Below, piece by piece: positions 47,025-56,406 of a DNA stretch of 64,000 nt. Position 1 is the stretch's first letter; each line of letters begins with the position of its first letter. The translations under genes were made by a program, and so were the position numbers. The stretch comes from Methylobacterium tardum (GTDB lineage Bacteria; Pseudomonadota; Alphaproteobacteria; Rhizobiales; Beijerinckiaceae). The stretch spans positions 3,318,001-3,382,000 of the forward strand of contig NZ_CP097484.1 in assembly GCF_023546765.1 (NCBI RefSeq), in the 5' to 3' direction. Under the pieces are notes generated by a model. That model did no database searches. It was not told the origin of the DNA and was given only the letters and a program-made list of their open reading frames with translations.

Positions 47025-48266
47025 GTGGAGCATCGTTCCGGGATTGATCTTGCCGGGACCGATATCGTGGACGCCACAACGAACGACGCCCGCAGCGCTC
47101 AGCGGTACCGGATCCTGCACGTGTTCCGGGCGCCCGTCGGCGGCTTGTTCCGCCACGTCGTGGATCTCGCCCGCCTCCAGGCTGGATCGGGGCACGCCGT
47201 CGGCATCGTGTGCGATTCGACCACCGGCGGCGAGCGCGGCGCGCGTGCCCTTGCGGAGCTGATGCCGAGCCTCGAGCTCGGTCTGATCCGGATCCCGATG
47301 CGGCGCAATCCGCACCTGACGGACTGGGCCTGCCTCCGGACGGTCGGTGAGCGGGCCGCACAGGTGGGCGCTGACGTCCTGCACGGGCACGGCGCCAAGG
47401 GCGGCGCCTACGCACGGCTCGCCGCGGCCGGATCCACGATCCGCGCCTACACCCCGCATGGCGGCAGCTACAATTACCGGCCGGGCAGCCTGCTGCATCG
47501 CCTCTACATGGGCGCCGAGGGCGTGCTCGCCCGGCGCACGGACGCCTTCCTGTTCGAGAGCGAGTACGTCGCCGGCCGGCACAGGGCCTTTGTCGGCGGA
47601 CCCGAGCGCGTGACGCGAATCGTGCACAACGGCATCTCGGAGGCGGAATTCGCGCCGGTCGAACGGGTCCAGGATCCGTTCGACCTGCTGTATGTCGGCG
47701 AGCTGCGGGAGGCCAAGGGCCTGCCCTACCTGCTCAAGGCTCTGGTCCGCTTGCGGGCCGAGGGCCGGGCGCTGCGCCTGCTGCTGGTCGGCTCAGGTCC
47801 GGATGCCGAGATCCTGCGCGAGACCGTGGCGCGCCTCGGGCTAGCCGGCGCGGTCTCCTTCGAGCCTCCGCAGGCGATCCGTTCCGTGCTGGCGCGGGGC
47901 CGCATCCTCGTGGTCCCGTCGCTCGCGGAGTCGCTGCCCTACGTCGTTCTGGAGGCCGCTGCTGCGGCCCAGCCCCTTGTCGCCACGCGGGTCGGCGGCA
48001 TTCCGGAGATCTTCGGTTCGGCCGCACACGACCTCGTCCCCGCCCGGGATTCGGAGGCGCTCGCGGCTGGCATCCGAAAGGTGCTGGACGACTCGCCTGA
48101 GAGGCTTGCCGCCAAGGTGGGCGGGCTCAGCGCGTCGATCCGGCAGCGCTTCTCGCTGGACCGGATGGGTAGCGAGGTCGTCTCCGGCTACGCGGCGGCA
48201 TTCCAGGCTCGGGAAGGCCGCCGCAGCGCCGGGCGTCGCGAAATCGCCGGACCACGGACCGCCTGA
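47025..48266 (+). CDS. Glycosyltransferase family 4 protein
   Basis: The frame starts at GTG 47025 (413 residues); a later start near residue 20 is also possible. It has a GT-B fold: RILHVFRAPVGGLFRHVVDLA at about 29-49 (acceptor domain), GAKGGAYARLAA, HGGSYNYRPGSLLHR, then LLYVGELREAKGLPYLLKAL and the donor site VVPSLAESLPYVVLEAAAAAQP with the EX7E motif. It transfers a sugar to a growing polysaccharide or lipid-linked chain. The next gene on the strand is the lipid-carrier sugar transferase, 144 bp away, so both probably serve one exopolysaccharide. Confidence 0.9.
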   Translation: MEHRSGIDLAGTDIVDATTNDARSAQRYRILHVFRAPVGGLFRHVVDLARLQAGSGHAVGIVCDSTTGGERGARALAELMPSLELGLIRIPMRRNPHLTDWACLRTVGERAAQVGADVLHGHGAKGGAYARLAAAGSTIRAYTPHGGSYNYRPGSLLHRLYMGAEGVLARRTDAFLFESEYVAGRHRAFVGGPERVTRIVHNGISEAEFAPVERVQDPFDLLYVGELREAKGLPYLLKALVRLRAEGRALRLLLVGSGPDAEILRETVARLGLAGAVSFEPPQAIRSVLARGRILVVPSLAESLPYVVLEAAAAAQPLVATRVGGIPEIFGSAAHDLVPARDSEALAAGIRKVLDDSPERLAAKVGGLSASIRQRFSLDRMGSEVVSGYAAAFQAREGRRSAGRREIAGPRTA

Positions 48267-48410
48267 GCCCGGTGGCGGGAACGTGATGGCCGCCGCCGCA
48301 CACGCCGCGACAAAGCTGCGGCGGTCGGCTCGCCCTTAAGTCTTCCGACAACGCTCCGTGCCAAGCTGCAGTTGATGCACCCGCAGACTGGCGCAGGGGG
48401 GAGCCAATCG

Positions 48411-49931
48411 ATGAGCGCGTTCGACATCCGGGATCTTCTCGAAGCGACCGGGCCCTTCGAAGCCCAGCCGGCCGCGATTCGCGCGGAGGCGGTGCCGCTC
48501 GCCGAGACCTCAGCGCCGGAAGCGGCGGCGATCTCACCCGTGGTGGTCGCCGGGATCGTTCGGACGCTCGAATGCGCGCTGATCTTCGGCCTCGGCTCGC
48601 TGCTGCACCTGATGATGCTGCGCGGGCGGGTCCCTTATGGGCTGACCTATGCCGGGGCCATCGGCCTGATCGCCGTGATGACGGTTGCGCTGATCCAGGC
48701 CGCGGGCGGCTACCGGATCGCCGCCTTCCGGGCCTTCTTCAAGACCGCGATCCGGCTGATCGCCGCCTGGTCGATGACCTTCCTGATGGTTGCCGCCGGT
48801 CTGGTCCTCGCCAAGGTGGCCGACCACTACTCGCGGCTGTGGCTTGGGACCTTCTTCGCCACCGGCCTCGGCGCGCTTCTGGTCGGCCGCTTCGTCCTGT
48901 TCCAGATCATCGAGGCACAGACCCGCGCCGGCCGTTTCGACCGGCGCACCGCGATCGTGGGCGGCGGCAAGCCGGCCGAGGATCTGATCGCCGCCCTGGA
49001 GACGCAGAGCGACAGCGGCATCCGCATCGTCGGGGTGTTCGACGACCGCAACACCGACCGCTCGTCGGACGTGGTGGCCGGCCATCCGAAGCTCGGCAAC
49101 GTGGACGACCTCGTGGCCTACGCGCGGCATGCCCGCCTGGACCTGATCGTCTTCACCATCCCGATCACGGCCGAAGCGCGCATCCTCCAGATGCTCGCCA
49201 AGCTCTGGGTTCTGCCGATCGACATCCGCCTGTCGGCGCACGCCGCCAAGCTGCGCCTGCGCCCGCGCAGCTACTCGTATCTCGGCTCGGTGCCGGTGCT
49301 CGACGTCTTCGACCGGCCGATCGCCGGTTGGGATGTCGTGGTGAAGGCGCTGTTCGATCGCGGCGTCGGCCTGCTGATGCTGCTCGCCCTGTCGCCGGTC
49401 ATGCTGGCCGTTGCGCTTGCCGTCCGCCTCACCTCGCGCGGTCCGATCCTGTTCCGGCAGAAGCGTCACGGCTTCAACAACGAGCTGATCGAAGTCTACA
49501 AGTTCCGCTCGATGTACGTCGATCAATGCGATGCCGGCGCGGCCAAGATGGTCACCAAGGGTGATCCGCGCGTGACGCCAGTCGGCCGCTTCATCCGCAA
49601 GACCTCGCTCGACGAGCTGCCGCAGCTGTTCAACGTGCTGAAGGGCGATCTCTCCCTGGTGGGCCCCCGGCCTCACGCCCTGCAGGCGAAGGCGGCCAAC
49701 ACCCTGTACGACCAAGTCGCCGACGGCTATTTCGCCCGCCACAAGGTCAAGCCCGGCATCACCGGGTGGGCGCAGATCAATGGCTGGCGCGGCGAGACCG
49801 ACACGTCCGAGAAGCTGCAACGGCGCGTCGAGCACGACCTCTATTACATCGAGAACTGGTCGGTCCTGCTGGACCTCCAGATCCTGCTGACGACGCCGTT
49901 CGCGCTTCTGAAGACCGAGAACGCGTACTGA
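48411..49931 (+). CDS. Undecaprenyl-phosphate sugar phosphotransferase (WcaJ/ExoY/PssY-like)
   Basis: ATG 48411 with a GGGGGGAG box is chosen over the upstream ATG at 48375. The 506-residue protein has about four N-terminal helices, a Rossmann-like middle ([18 protein letters not shown]), another helix before residue 340, and the catalytic C-terminal domain: [45 protein letters not shown] and [18 protein letters not shown]. It attaches the first sugar-phosphate to undecaprenyl phosphate, the committed step of exopolysaccharide synthesis. A convergent terminator hairpin follows 8 bp beyond the stop. Confidence 0.95.
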   Translation: MSAFDIRDLLEATGPFEAQPAAIRAEAVPLAETSAPEAAAISPVVVAGIVRTLECALIFGLGSLLHLMMLRGRVPYGLTYAGAIGLIAVMTVALIQAAGGYRIAAFRAFFKTAIRLIAAWSMTFLMVAAGLVLAKVADHYSRLWLGTFFATGLGALLVGRFVLFQIIEAQTRAGRFDRRTAIVGGGKPAEDLIAALETQSDSGIRIVGVFDDRNTDRSSDVVAGHPKLGNVDDLVAYARHARLDLIVFTIPITAEARILQMLAKLWVLPIDIRLSAHAAKLRLRPRSYSYLGSVPVLDVFDRPIAGWDVVVKALFDRGVGLLMLLALSPVMLAVALAVRLTSRGPILFRQKRHGFNNELIEVYKFRSMYVDQCDAGAAKMVTKGDPRVTPVGRFIRKTSLDELPQLFNVLKGDLSLVGPRPHALQAKAANTLYDQVADGYFARHKVKPGITGWAQINGWRGETDTSEKLQRRVEHDLYYIENWSVLLDLQILLTTPFALLKTENAY

Positions 49932-49938
49932 GCAGAGT

Positions 49939-49969
49939 GGCGGCCGGCGTCCCTGAGGCACCGGCCGCC
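49939..49969. terminator. Hairpin terminator between convergent genes
   Basis: Arms GGCGGCCGG and CCGGCCGCC (9 bp, perfect) enclose a 13-nt loop. The hairpin fills the gap between the sugar transferase stop at 49931 and the opposing gene end at 49979. No T-run is present. Confidence 0.6.
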
Positions 49970-49978
49970 CCGCGCCGC

Positions 49979-50332
49979 CTACGGCAGCGCGCCGGCCTTC
50001 TCCTTGGCCTTCATGATCGTGTCGCGGCAGCCCTGGGCGTCGCCGGACTTGTCCTGCTGACGGGCCTGGGCGACCAGCTTCTTGGCCTCCTCGACGCCCG
50101 AGGCGGTCGGCTTCACGTCGGCGTCCGACTTGGTGAGGGCCGGCGGCTTGTCGAGGGCCTTCGGAGAATTCGAAGAGGTCGGGCCGCCGGGCGGCGTCGC
50201 GCCCGTCACGGAGGCTGCACCGGCACTGTCGAGCCGCCGCTGCAAGGTGTCGACCTCGTCGGAGCACGGGGTCGCCAGGGCCGGCGTGGCTGCGGCGAGG
50301 GCCAGGGCTGCGAGGGCGAATCTGATCATCAT
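49979..50332 (-). CDS. Small exported protein
   Basis: ATG 50332 (a second ATG follows at once) gives 117 residues. A signal peptide of about 20 residues ends PALAT. The mature part is helical and charged: CSDEVDTLQRRLDSAGAAS, then a Pro/Gly/Thr-rich link and VEEAKKLVAQARQQDKSGDAQGC, with two Cys that could pair. The motif pattern resembles the small lutD-type protein at 55661 in plan (helical, two Cys), but no family is assigned. It lies just downstream of lutH on the same strand, so it could be read from the lut transcript. Confidence 0.6.
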   Translation of the reverse strand: MMIRFALAALALAAATPALATPCSDEVDTLQRRLDSAGAASVTGATPPGGPTSSNSPKALDKPPALTKSDADVKPTASGVEEAKKLVAQARQQDKSGDAQGCRDTIMKAKEKAGALP

Positions 50333-50483
50333 TGAGGCGTTTCTCCACTGCACCTGAGCGCGACCGGCTCCGGTTGCCCGCGACGACGCGGGCCGCCATG
50401 TCCGGTTGCGACTACCCTGGAGACGCCGGGCGCATCGGGCCGTTCCTGAGACAGGAGGCCGCACCGCGCCGTCGGAAACGGAA

Positions 50484-50526
50484 GCGGGCGCCCTCGCGCG
50501 GCCTGGAAGCCGCCGGGAGCGCCCGC
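50484..50526 (-). terminator. Possible hairpin terminator after lutH
   Basis: Arms GCGGGCGC (50484-50491) and GCGCCCGC (50519-50526) form an 8-bp stem, with a smaller GGC...GCC hairpin inside the loop. It starts 19 bp beyond the lutH stop on the minus strand. There is no T-run, so it is only a candidate. Confidence 0.35.
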
Positions 50527-50544
50527 ATCGAGCCGTGCCGTCCG

Positions 50545-53115
50545 TCAGTACTTGCGGATGATCGGCTCCGGCGACATCGGCACCGGGTCGGCGCCGAACG
50601 CGTAGCGGATGCCGGCGTAGATTGAGAACGGCTGTGCCAGTGTCGTGGTCCGCGGATCGCTGATCCGCAGGTTCCCGGCCACCGGGCCCGGCTCCGCGAA
50701 GGTGCCGAACGTCGCGTAGCGGTTGTTGGTCAGGTTGGTGATCAGCCCGAAGACCTCGAGGTTCTTCGTCACCTGATACTTCGTCTGCAGGTTCAACGTG
50801 TAGTAGGCCGGAAGCTTGCGGTTCAGGTTCGACTCGTCGCCGCGGAAGTAGGACGAGGAGAAGGCCTGGAGATAGAGGCCGAGCTGCCAGTCGGGTGTGA
50901 TGAAGTAGTCGAAGCCGGCCTTGATCTGGTGCGCCGGCACCAGGGGCACGATGTTGCCCTTGCGCACTTGGATGGCGCCGTCATCCGCGAGCGGGTTGTT
51001 GGGCGACGACAGGGTGCCGTTGAACTGGAAGGTGGCGTCGACCAGCGCGTAGTTGGCGTAGACCCGCAGGTAATCGGCCGTGTACTCGCTGCCGACCTCG
51101 ATCCCCTGCCGCTGCGTCGAGGGCACGTTGACGAAATAGGCGCGCGCCGTGTTGCCGGGCGTGGCGAGCGACAGGATGTCGTTGCTGAGATCCGTGCGGA
51201 ACGCACCGATCTTGTAGGTGATGACGCCGCCGTCATAGGTGTTCGGCAGCTGGCCCCGGAAGCCGACCTCGTAGGTCCGCGCCGTCACCTGCTTCAGCGG
51301 CGGATCGGCAACCAGCGAGTTCGGCAGGAGGCACGGCCGGTCCGGGTTGGCGCAAGCCAGTTCCAGCGGGGTCGGCGCGCGGTTCGACTCCGAGTAGCTG
51401 CCGTAGAGGTTCAGCGCGTCGAAGAAGCGGTAGGTCAGGCCGGCGACCGGGTTGATCTTGTTGTAGTAATGCGTGCCGGTCACGTCCGGCGAAAAGCCGG
51501 TGAGATCCTCGCTCTGGATGCGCGCGAAGTTGAGGCGCGCCCCGGCCGTCAGCGACAGCCGGTCGGTCACGTCGAGCGTATCGAGGGTATAGAGCCCCAT
51601 ATAGAGGTTCGAGCCGTTGACCGAGCTCGGCGCGATGCCGAGGGCACCGGCGGTCCGCAATTGCGGCGTGCCGAGCCCCGGGATGTTGCCGTAATAGGGA
51701 TTGTTCGGGTTGGTGGTGATCGACAGGTCGGGGTTGATGACCCCGAGGGTGCTGGACGACTTGAACGAGTAGTTCGCCGTGTCGATGCTGCCGCCGATCA
51801 CGAAGGTGTTGGGCAGGCCGAACACCTGGTCGCGGTTCGACGCCTGCAGCGAGCCGCCGAAGCCCGTGGCCTGGGTTTGGGTCGTGTCCAGGGTGCCGTA
51901 GGGGATGTTGGCCCGGAACGGGATGCGCTGGTTCTGCTGGCCCAGGATCAGGAACTGGTTGCGGAACGCGAGCTGTGACTGGCCGGCCGACGGGCTGAAC
52001 CCGTCATCCTCGAAGCAGAGATTGCCGCGGAAGCTGGAGCGCGTGCTGCAATTCTCGAAGTTGCCGTCGTTGCCATCCACGTAGGTCTGGCTGAAGCGGC
52101 GGAAATAGGCGTTTCCGGCGAGGTCCCAGGTCGGTGAGATGTCGACGCGGCCGGTGAGTTGCAGCGAGCCGACCTCGGTGGTGGTGGTCTGCGGGAAGGT
52201 GAAGATCGCCCGCGGGTCGCGATGGGTGAAGTCCACCGGCGTCGCGGCGGCGGCGCCGTAGAAGCTGCGCGCGGCCAAGCCGATCAGGTGGAACTCCGAA
52301 TCCTGGGAGCGGTAGCCGAGATCGGCGTAGAGACGGCCGATCGTGCTCGGGCTCTCGTAGCGCCAGCCGCGATCGTTCAGCCCATCGCCGGTGAAGTACA
52401 CGCTCCAGTTGTCGGCGACCTTGCCATATTGCAGATAGCCGGCGGTGCGGGCATCGGAGCCGCCCCAGGCGGCGATCTCGGTACCCTGCCAGGTGAAGCC
52501 ATTCTTCATCTGGATGTTGACCGCGCCGCCCAGCGCGTTGAGGCCGAAGACCGGGTTGCCGGTGACCACGTCGATCCGCTGGATCGCCTGCTGCGGGATC
52601 AGGTCGAAATTGACGACGTCGCCGAAGGCCTCGTTGATGCGCACGCCGTTCTGGTAGACGGCCAGCCCCTGCGGCACGCCCTGCACCGGCGAGGCCGTGA
52701 AGCCGCGATAGGTCACGTCCACGCGGTTGTTGTTGCCCTGCGAGTCGGAGATGTTGATGCCGGGCGTGCGCCGGGCCAGCGTCGTGACGAGATTGTTGTT
52801 GGCCTGATCGATGGCGAGGTCGCTCGCCGTGACCGATTCCACCGTGCTCGGGATCTTGTAGAGGGGCTGCTCGCTGCCGCGCAGGCGGGTCAGGCCGGTC
52901 GGCGGCACGGACCCGAGCGGCGGCACCGGGCCGGGACCGTTGAAGGTCTGCGCCTGGCTCGAGCTGCCGCCGCCGGAGCCGACCGGCGTCGTGGACACCA
53001 CGCTGATCTCACCCAGTGTCACCGATTGCTGAGCCTGAACGGCCCCCGAAAGGACCGTTCCAGCGACAACCGATGCAGACGCGACCAAGCTGCTCCGCAA
53101 CGCGCGAAGTGACAT
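50545..53115 (-). CDS. lutH: TonB-dependent receptor, LutH-like (lanthanide uptake)
   Basis: ATG 53115 is preferred; an in-frame ATG at 53142 lies right behind a small hairpin. The protein is about 856 residues: signal peptide ending VQAQQ, a TonB-box-like stretch (SVTLGEISVVSTT), the plug domain (YKIPSTVESVTASDL, then NNRVDVTYRGFTASPVQGVPQGLAVYQNGVRINEAFG), and a 22-strand barrel with many aromatic/Asn strands, ending GIRYAFG. As the last gene of the cluster with a separate 256-bp upstream gap, it may have its own promoter. In Methylorubrum extorquens LutH moves lanthanide-chelator complexes through the outer membrane. The assignment rests on the shared gene order. Confidence 0.85.
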   Translation of the reverse strand: MSLRALRSSLVASASVVAGTVLSGAVQAQQSVTLGEISVVSTTPVGSGGGSSSQAQTFNGPGPVPPLGSVPPTGLTRLRGSEQPLYKIPSTVESVTASDLAIDQANNNLVTTLARRTPGINISDSQGNNNRVDVTYRGFTASPVQGVPQGLAVYQNGVRINEAFGDVVNFDLIPQQAIQRIDVVTGNPVFGLNALGGAVNIQMKNGFTWQGTEIAAWGGSDARTAGYLQYGKVADNWSVYFTGDGLNDRGWRYESPSTIGRLYADLGYRSQDSEFHLIGLAARSFYGAAAATPVDFTHRDPRAIFTFPQTTTTEVGSLQLTGRVDISPTWDLAGNAYFRRFSQTYVDGNDGNFENCSTRSSFRGNLCFEDDGFSPSAGQSQLAFRNQFLILGQQNQRIPFRANIPYGTLDTTQTQATGFGGSLQASNRDQVFGLPNTFVIGGSIDTANYSFKSSSTLGVINPDLSITTNPNNPYYGNIPGLGTPQLRTAGALGIAPSSVNGSNLYMGLYTLDTLDVTDRLSLTAGARLNFARIQSEDLTGFSPDVTGTHYYNKINPVAGLTYRFFDALNLYGSYSESNRAPTPLELACANPDRPCLLPNSLVADPPLKQVTARTYEVGFRGQLPNTYDGGVITYKIGAFRTDLSNDILSLATPGNTARAYFVNVPSTQRQGIEVGSEYTADYLRVYANYALVDATFQFNGTLSSPNNPLADDGAIQVRKGNIVPLVPAHQIKAGFDYFITPDWQLGLYLQAFSSSYFRGDESNLNRKLPAYYTLNLQTKYQVTKNLEVFGLITNLTNNRYATFGTFAEPGPVAGNLRISDPRTTTLAQPFSIYAGIRYAFGADPVPMSPEPIIRKY

Positions 53116-53371
53116 TCCCAACCCCCGTGGCCCAAGACCCATGCTCGTTCTTGACGAGCTTGTGATCCCTCATGCCGAGAGGCGGGGAAGTGCACAATTG
53201 TGCTGGAACCGCGATCGCGCTGTTTTCGCCGCATTTCACGCGCTGGGATGTGGATGCCGACCCGACGTGATCAAACCGCAACAGTTTCTTGAACGCGATC
53301 AAGCACTTAGGGAGATTTCGGCAAACATCCCGGGATGATGTGGCAAGAGTTTCGCGCGACGGGAGAAGGGC

Positions 53372-54010
53372 TTACAGCCGTGCCTGGATCATCCGCGCGA
53401 TCTCGCCGAGCCGTTGCTCAAGGAGCTGCGGAACCTCGCAGACATAGGTGAGCGACTGGCTGCGCTCCTGAAAGATGCGCCGGTCCCAGGCGAACTTCGT
53501 CTCCAGCTCCGATTGATCCTTCGGGAGCTCCGTCGCGTCGGAGGCGCTCGGCGCGTCCTTGACCTGGCTGATCTTGTCGGCCTCGTCGCGGATCCGCTCC
53601 GCCATCCGGCGCTGGCCCTGGGCGTAGCGGGCGATGCCGCCGACGACCTTGTCGCGCTCGCCGTTGATCACCTCGAACACGCCCGCGTAGACCCGGGTCA
53701 GGGCCTTGTCCTTGGCGTCCTTGTCGGTGCCGAACTTGCCGGCGAACTCATCGAGGAGCGGTCCGACCTGCGGAAGATCGGTGCGCCGCGAGGCGATCTT
53801 CTGGGCGAGCACCGCCGCATCGTTGTCGCTGCCCCAATCGCCGGCCGCGGCGATGTCCGGGCCCGTCCAGAACTGGCCGGGGCTCAGGGTGGCGACCTTG
53901 CGCTGGACACAGGGCCAGTCCGGATCTTGGCGCGGCTGCGCCAGCGCCGGTCCGGCGAGGAGGCTCAGCCCGAGCGCGCTGCCCAGGATGCGGGAGACAA
54001 GACGGTTCAT
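53372..54010 (-). CDS. lutG: Exported protein LutG
   Basis: ATG 54010 is preceded by GGAGCCCGTTCCG; the alternative ATG 54025 overlaps the lutF stop. It encodes 212 residues with a signal peptide (NRLVSRILGSALGLSLLAGPALAQ). The mature protein is helical and highly charged, with Cys in DWPCVQRK near 33 and YVCEVP near 191 that could form a disulfide, and long helices such as VINGERDKVVGGIARYAQGQRRM. No enzyme motif is seen. Its position between permease and receptor genes matches lutG. Its precise role is not known. Confidence 0.75.
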   Translation of the reverse strand: MNRLVSRILGSALGLSLLAGPALAQPRQDPDWPCVQRKVATLSPGQFWTGPDIAAAGDWGSDNDAAVLAQKIASRRTDLPQVGPLLDEFAGKFGTDKDAKDKALTRVYAGVFEVINGERDKVVGGIARYAQGQRRMAERIRDEADKISQVKDAPSASDATELPKDQSELETKFAWDRRIFQERSQSLTYVCEVPQLLEQRLGEIARMIQARL

Positions 54011-54024
54011 CGGAACGGGCTCCA

Positions 54025-54918
54025 TCAGGGGGTCTCGCCGGCCGGGCCGCCGCGCCGGGCCATGATGCCGCGGCCGGGATCGTAGGCGACGACGGCGGCG
54101 CCGAAGAAGGCGAGCGTCACGCCGACCACGACGGCGCAGGCGACCGGCTCGAACTGGACGTAGAGGGCGTAGCGGACGAGCTGCACCGCGTGGCTGAACG
54201 GGTTCAGCTCGCAGATCCAGTACAGCGTCTCCGAGGATTCCCGGATCCGCCACAGGGGGTAGAGGGCCGAGGAGGCAAAGAACATCGGGAAGATCACGAA
54301 GTTCATCACGCTGGCGAAGTTCTCGAGCTGGCGCACCAGAGAGGACAGGAACAGCCCGATCGCCCCGAGCATCAGGCCCGAGGCCAGGAACGCCGGCAGC
54401 GCCGTCAGGTAGCCGAGCGGCGGGATGTCGGTCTCCCAGAAGTAGGCCACCGCCAGGAAGGCATAGGCCTGCACGATCGACACGGCCACGCCCGCGATCA
54501 GCTTGGCGAGCAGCAGCAGCCAGCGCGGATAGGGCGAGGTCAGCAGCACCTTCATCGACCCCACCTCGCGGTCGTAGACCATCGAGAGCGACGATTGCAT
54601 GCCGTTGAAGAGCTGGATCATCACCGCCAGCCCGGGCACCACGTAGACCTCGTAGAGCACGTAGGTCTGGTACGGCGGCTCGATGGAGACGCCCAGCGTG
54701 TTGCGGAAGCCCGCCGCGAAGATGAACAGCCAGACGAGCGGGCGGACCAGTGCCGAGAAGAACCGCTCCTTCTGATTGAAGAAACGCAGCAATTCCCGGC
54801 GGACGATGCCGCCGAGGCAGATCAGGTACCCGACCGCATCGAGCCGCCCGATCCGCTGCTGGGCACCGCGTGCCGTGACGGCGGCAGGGGCGGACGAGAC
54901 CTGTATCGGTGCGCTCAT
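54025..54918 (-). CDS. lutF: ABC transporter permease LutF (ABC-2 type)
   Basis: The 297-residue protein has six membrane helices and the ABC-2 signature: RRELLRFFNQKERFFSALVRP near 40 and a central loop NGMQSSLSMVYDREVGSMKVLLTSPYPRW typical of this class. It pairs with the ATPase LutE, whose stop it overlaps by four bases. Genes of this type were first noted beside PQQ-dependent alcohol dehydrogenases, and in methylotrophs they carry out lanthanide uptake into the cytoplasm. Substrate assignment is by homology of the cluster. Confidence 0.87.
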   Translation of the reverse strand: MSAPIQVSSAPAAVTARGAQQRIGRLDAVGYLICLGGIVRRELLRFFNQKERFFSALVRPLVWLFIFAAGFRNTLGVSIEPPYQTYVLYEVYVVPGLAVMIQLFNGMQSSLSMVYDREVGSMKVLLTSPYPRWLLLLAKLIAGVAVSIVQAYAFLAVAYFWETDIPPLGYLTALPAFLASGLMLGAIGLFLSSLVRQLENFASVMNFVIFPMFFASSALYPLWRIRESSETLYWICELNPFSHAVQLVRYALYVQFEPVACAVVVGVTLAFFGAAVVAYDPGRGIMARRGGPAGETP

Positions 54919-55664
54919 GCCGCGGCCCTCCCCGGCTCGGCCACGAGGCGGCGGAAGGCATCGGCCAGGGACTCGCCCGGGCTGCCGATATCCCCGGCCC
55001 AGCCGCGGGCGATGATCCGGCCCCGGTGCAGCACGACGGCGTCGTCCTCGGGCGCGATCTCCTCGAAGATATGGGTCGCCCAGAGGACTGACAGCCCCTC
55101 CTCCCGCACCAGCGCGCGCACGATCGCCACGATGTCGGCGCGAGATTCGAGGTCCAGCCCGACGGTCGGCTCATCGAGGAGCAGCAGATCCGGGCGATGG
55201 ATCAGCGAGCGGGCGATCTCGATGCGCCGCGACTGGCCGCCCGACAGGGTGCGGACCTTGTCGTGCCGCCGGTCCGCGAGGCCGACCCGGTCGAGCAACG
55301 CCCCGACGCGCGCCTTCCCGGCGCCGCGGGCGATGCCGTGAAGGCTCGCGTGGTACAGCAGGTTCTGCTCGACGGTGAGGTCGGTGTCGAGGGTGCGCGC
55401 CTGGAACACGACGCCGAGCCGGGCGAGCGCGCGCGAGGGCTCCCGGTCCAGGGCATGGCCGAAGATCGCGACTTGGCCGGTCTGGTTGTTGTAGAGCCGG
55501 GTGATCACCGAGAACAACGTCGTCTTGCCGGCACCGTTCGGGCCGAGCAGGGCGGCGAAGCGCCCGCGCTCCACCGTAATCGAGACGTCGTCGAGCGCCG
55601 CCCGCGCTCCGAACCGGTGGCCGACATGGTCGACTTGGAGGGCGGCCGCTTCCGACGCGCTCAT
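54915..55664 (-). CDS. lutE: ABC transporter ATP-binding protein LutE
   Basis: ATG 55664 overlaps the lutD stop (ATGA) and gives 249 residues. All ATPase motifs are intact: Walker A GPNGAGKTT (41-49), Q-loop VVFQARTLDTD, signature LSGGQSRRIEIARSL, Walker B LLLLDEPTVGLD, and the switch His in WATHIFEE. It powers the LutF permease. Head-to-tail overlaps with lutD and lutF show translational coupling. Confidence 0.9.
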   Translation of the reverse strand: MSASEAAALQVDHVGHRFGARAALDDVSITVERGRFAALLGPNGAGKTTLFSVITRLYNNQTGQVAIFGHALDREPSRALARLGVVFQARTLDTDLTVEQNLLYHASLHGIARGAGKARVGALLDRVGLADRRHDKVRTLSGGQSRRIEIARSLIHRPDLLLLDEPTVGLDLESRADIVAIVRALVREEGLSVLWATHIFEEIAPEDDAVVLHRGRIIARGWAGDIGSPGESLADAFRRLVAEPGRAAA

Positions 55665-55906
55665 CGCCCCAGCACCTTTCGGGCATCGGCGACCGCGTCG
55701 AGGCACTCGTCGAACTCGCCCTCCTTCTGCTCCCGCTCGGCGACCCGCAGGGCCTTCTTGAGCTTCGGCACTGCCGCCTCGGGCGGGTTCAGGGCGAGCG
55801 CGTCGCGGATCATCGTGATGCCCTCGGCGCAGGACGAGGCGTCGTCGGCCGCGAGGGCCGGACCGGCGGCGAGCAGGCAGGCGGCGAGCAGGAGGATGCG
55901 CATCAT
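55661..55906 (-). CDS. lutD: Small exported protein LutD
   Basis: Two ATG codons stand together at 55906; the product is 81 residues. The N-terminal 20 residues are a signal peptide (MRILLLAACLLAAGPALA). The mature part has Cys26 and Cys68, probably paired, and helices (GITMIRDALALNPPEAAVPK and LRVAEREQKEGEFDECLDAV). The start overlaps the lutC stop. No known domain is seen. Its role in lanthanide uptake is inferred only from the conserved position. Confidence 0.75.
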   Translation of the reverse strand: MMRILLLAACLLAAGPALAADDASSCAEGITMIRDALALNPPEAAVPKLKKALRVAEREQKEGEFDECLDAVADARKVLGR

Positions 55907-56338
55907 TTCACCGTCAGCGTGCCGGTCATGCCCTTGGCCTCCAGGCCGTGCACCGACCAGGTGTAGGTGCCGGGCTTGATCGCGACGAACTCGATGGCGA
56001 TCTCGCCGGGATCGTCCGAATTCCAGGTGGTCGGGCGGGCCGCCGCCGTGGATCTCCTTGTGCTCGATCACGATCTGGTTGAACCAGATGTATCGGAAGA
56101 ACTCCGGTGCGTAGAATTTGTATTCCTGACGGCCCTTGGCGACGATGCGCAGCCGGTAAGCCTTGCCGGATTCCAGCGTGATGTCCTTGTTCTCGGCGAC
56201 GAAGTCGTTGCCCTGATCGTCGCCCAGGACAAGGTCGGGCAGGTTCTCCCGCTTCTTGGTGAGGTCCATGGCCAGCGCCGGACCGGCCGCGAGCAGCCCC
56301 GCCAGGGCGAGGGCTGCCGTTCGAAACATCCGCGTCAT
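55903..56338 (-). pseudogene. lutC: Cupredoxin-like exported protein LutC, frameshifted
   Basis: ATG 56338 starts a signal peptide (TRMFRTAALALAGLLAAGPALA) and a beta-rich domain with LVLGDDQGNDFVAENKDITLESGKAYRLRIVAKGRQEYKFYAPEFFR (in parts), as in cupredoxin-like proteins next to PQQ dehydrogenase ABC transporters. After EHKEIHGGGPP the frame changes by a net gain of one base (about 56030-56045), and the end TTWNSDDPGEIAIEFVAI ... YTWSVHGLEAKGMTGTLTVK is read in the next frame to the stop at 55903. The copper-ligand set of a blue-copper protein is not evident. Metal binding is possible but unproven. The slip sits in a GC-rich run and may be a sequence error. Confidence 0.72.
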
Positions 56339-56406
56339 GTCGCTTCCTACCCTCGGGCGCCCCCGCAGAGCGCCTCGTTCGCTTCGGATCCCGAATCCGC
56401 GCCGGA

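Noticed and set aside
48534..50399. 621-codon minus-strand frame opposite the sugar phosphotransferase
   Set aside because: No domain; it is antisense to an intact WcaJ-type gene.
50929..53112. Plus-strand frames opposite the TonB receptor
   Set aside because: They contain no signal peptide or fold motif, and the receptor on the other strand is complete.
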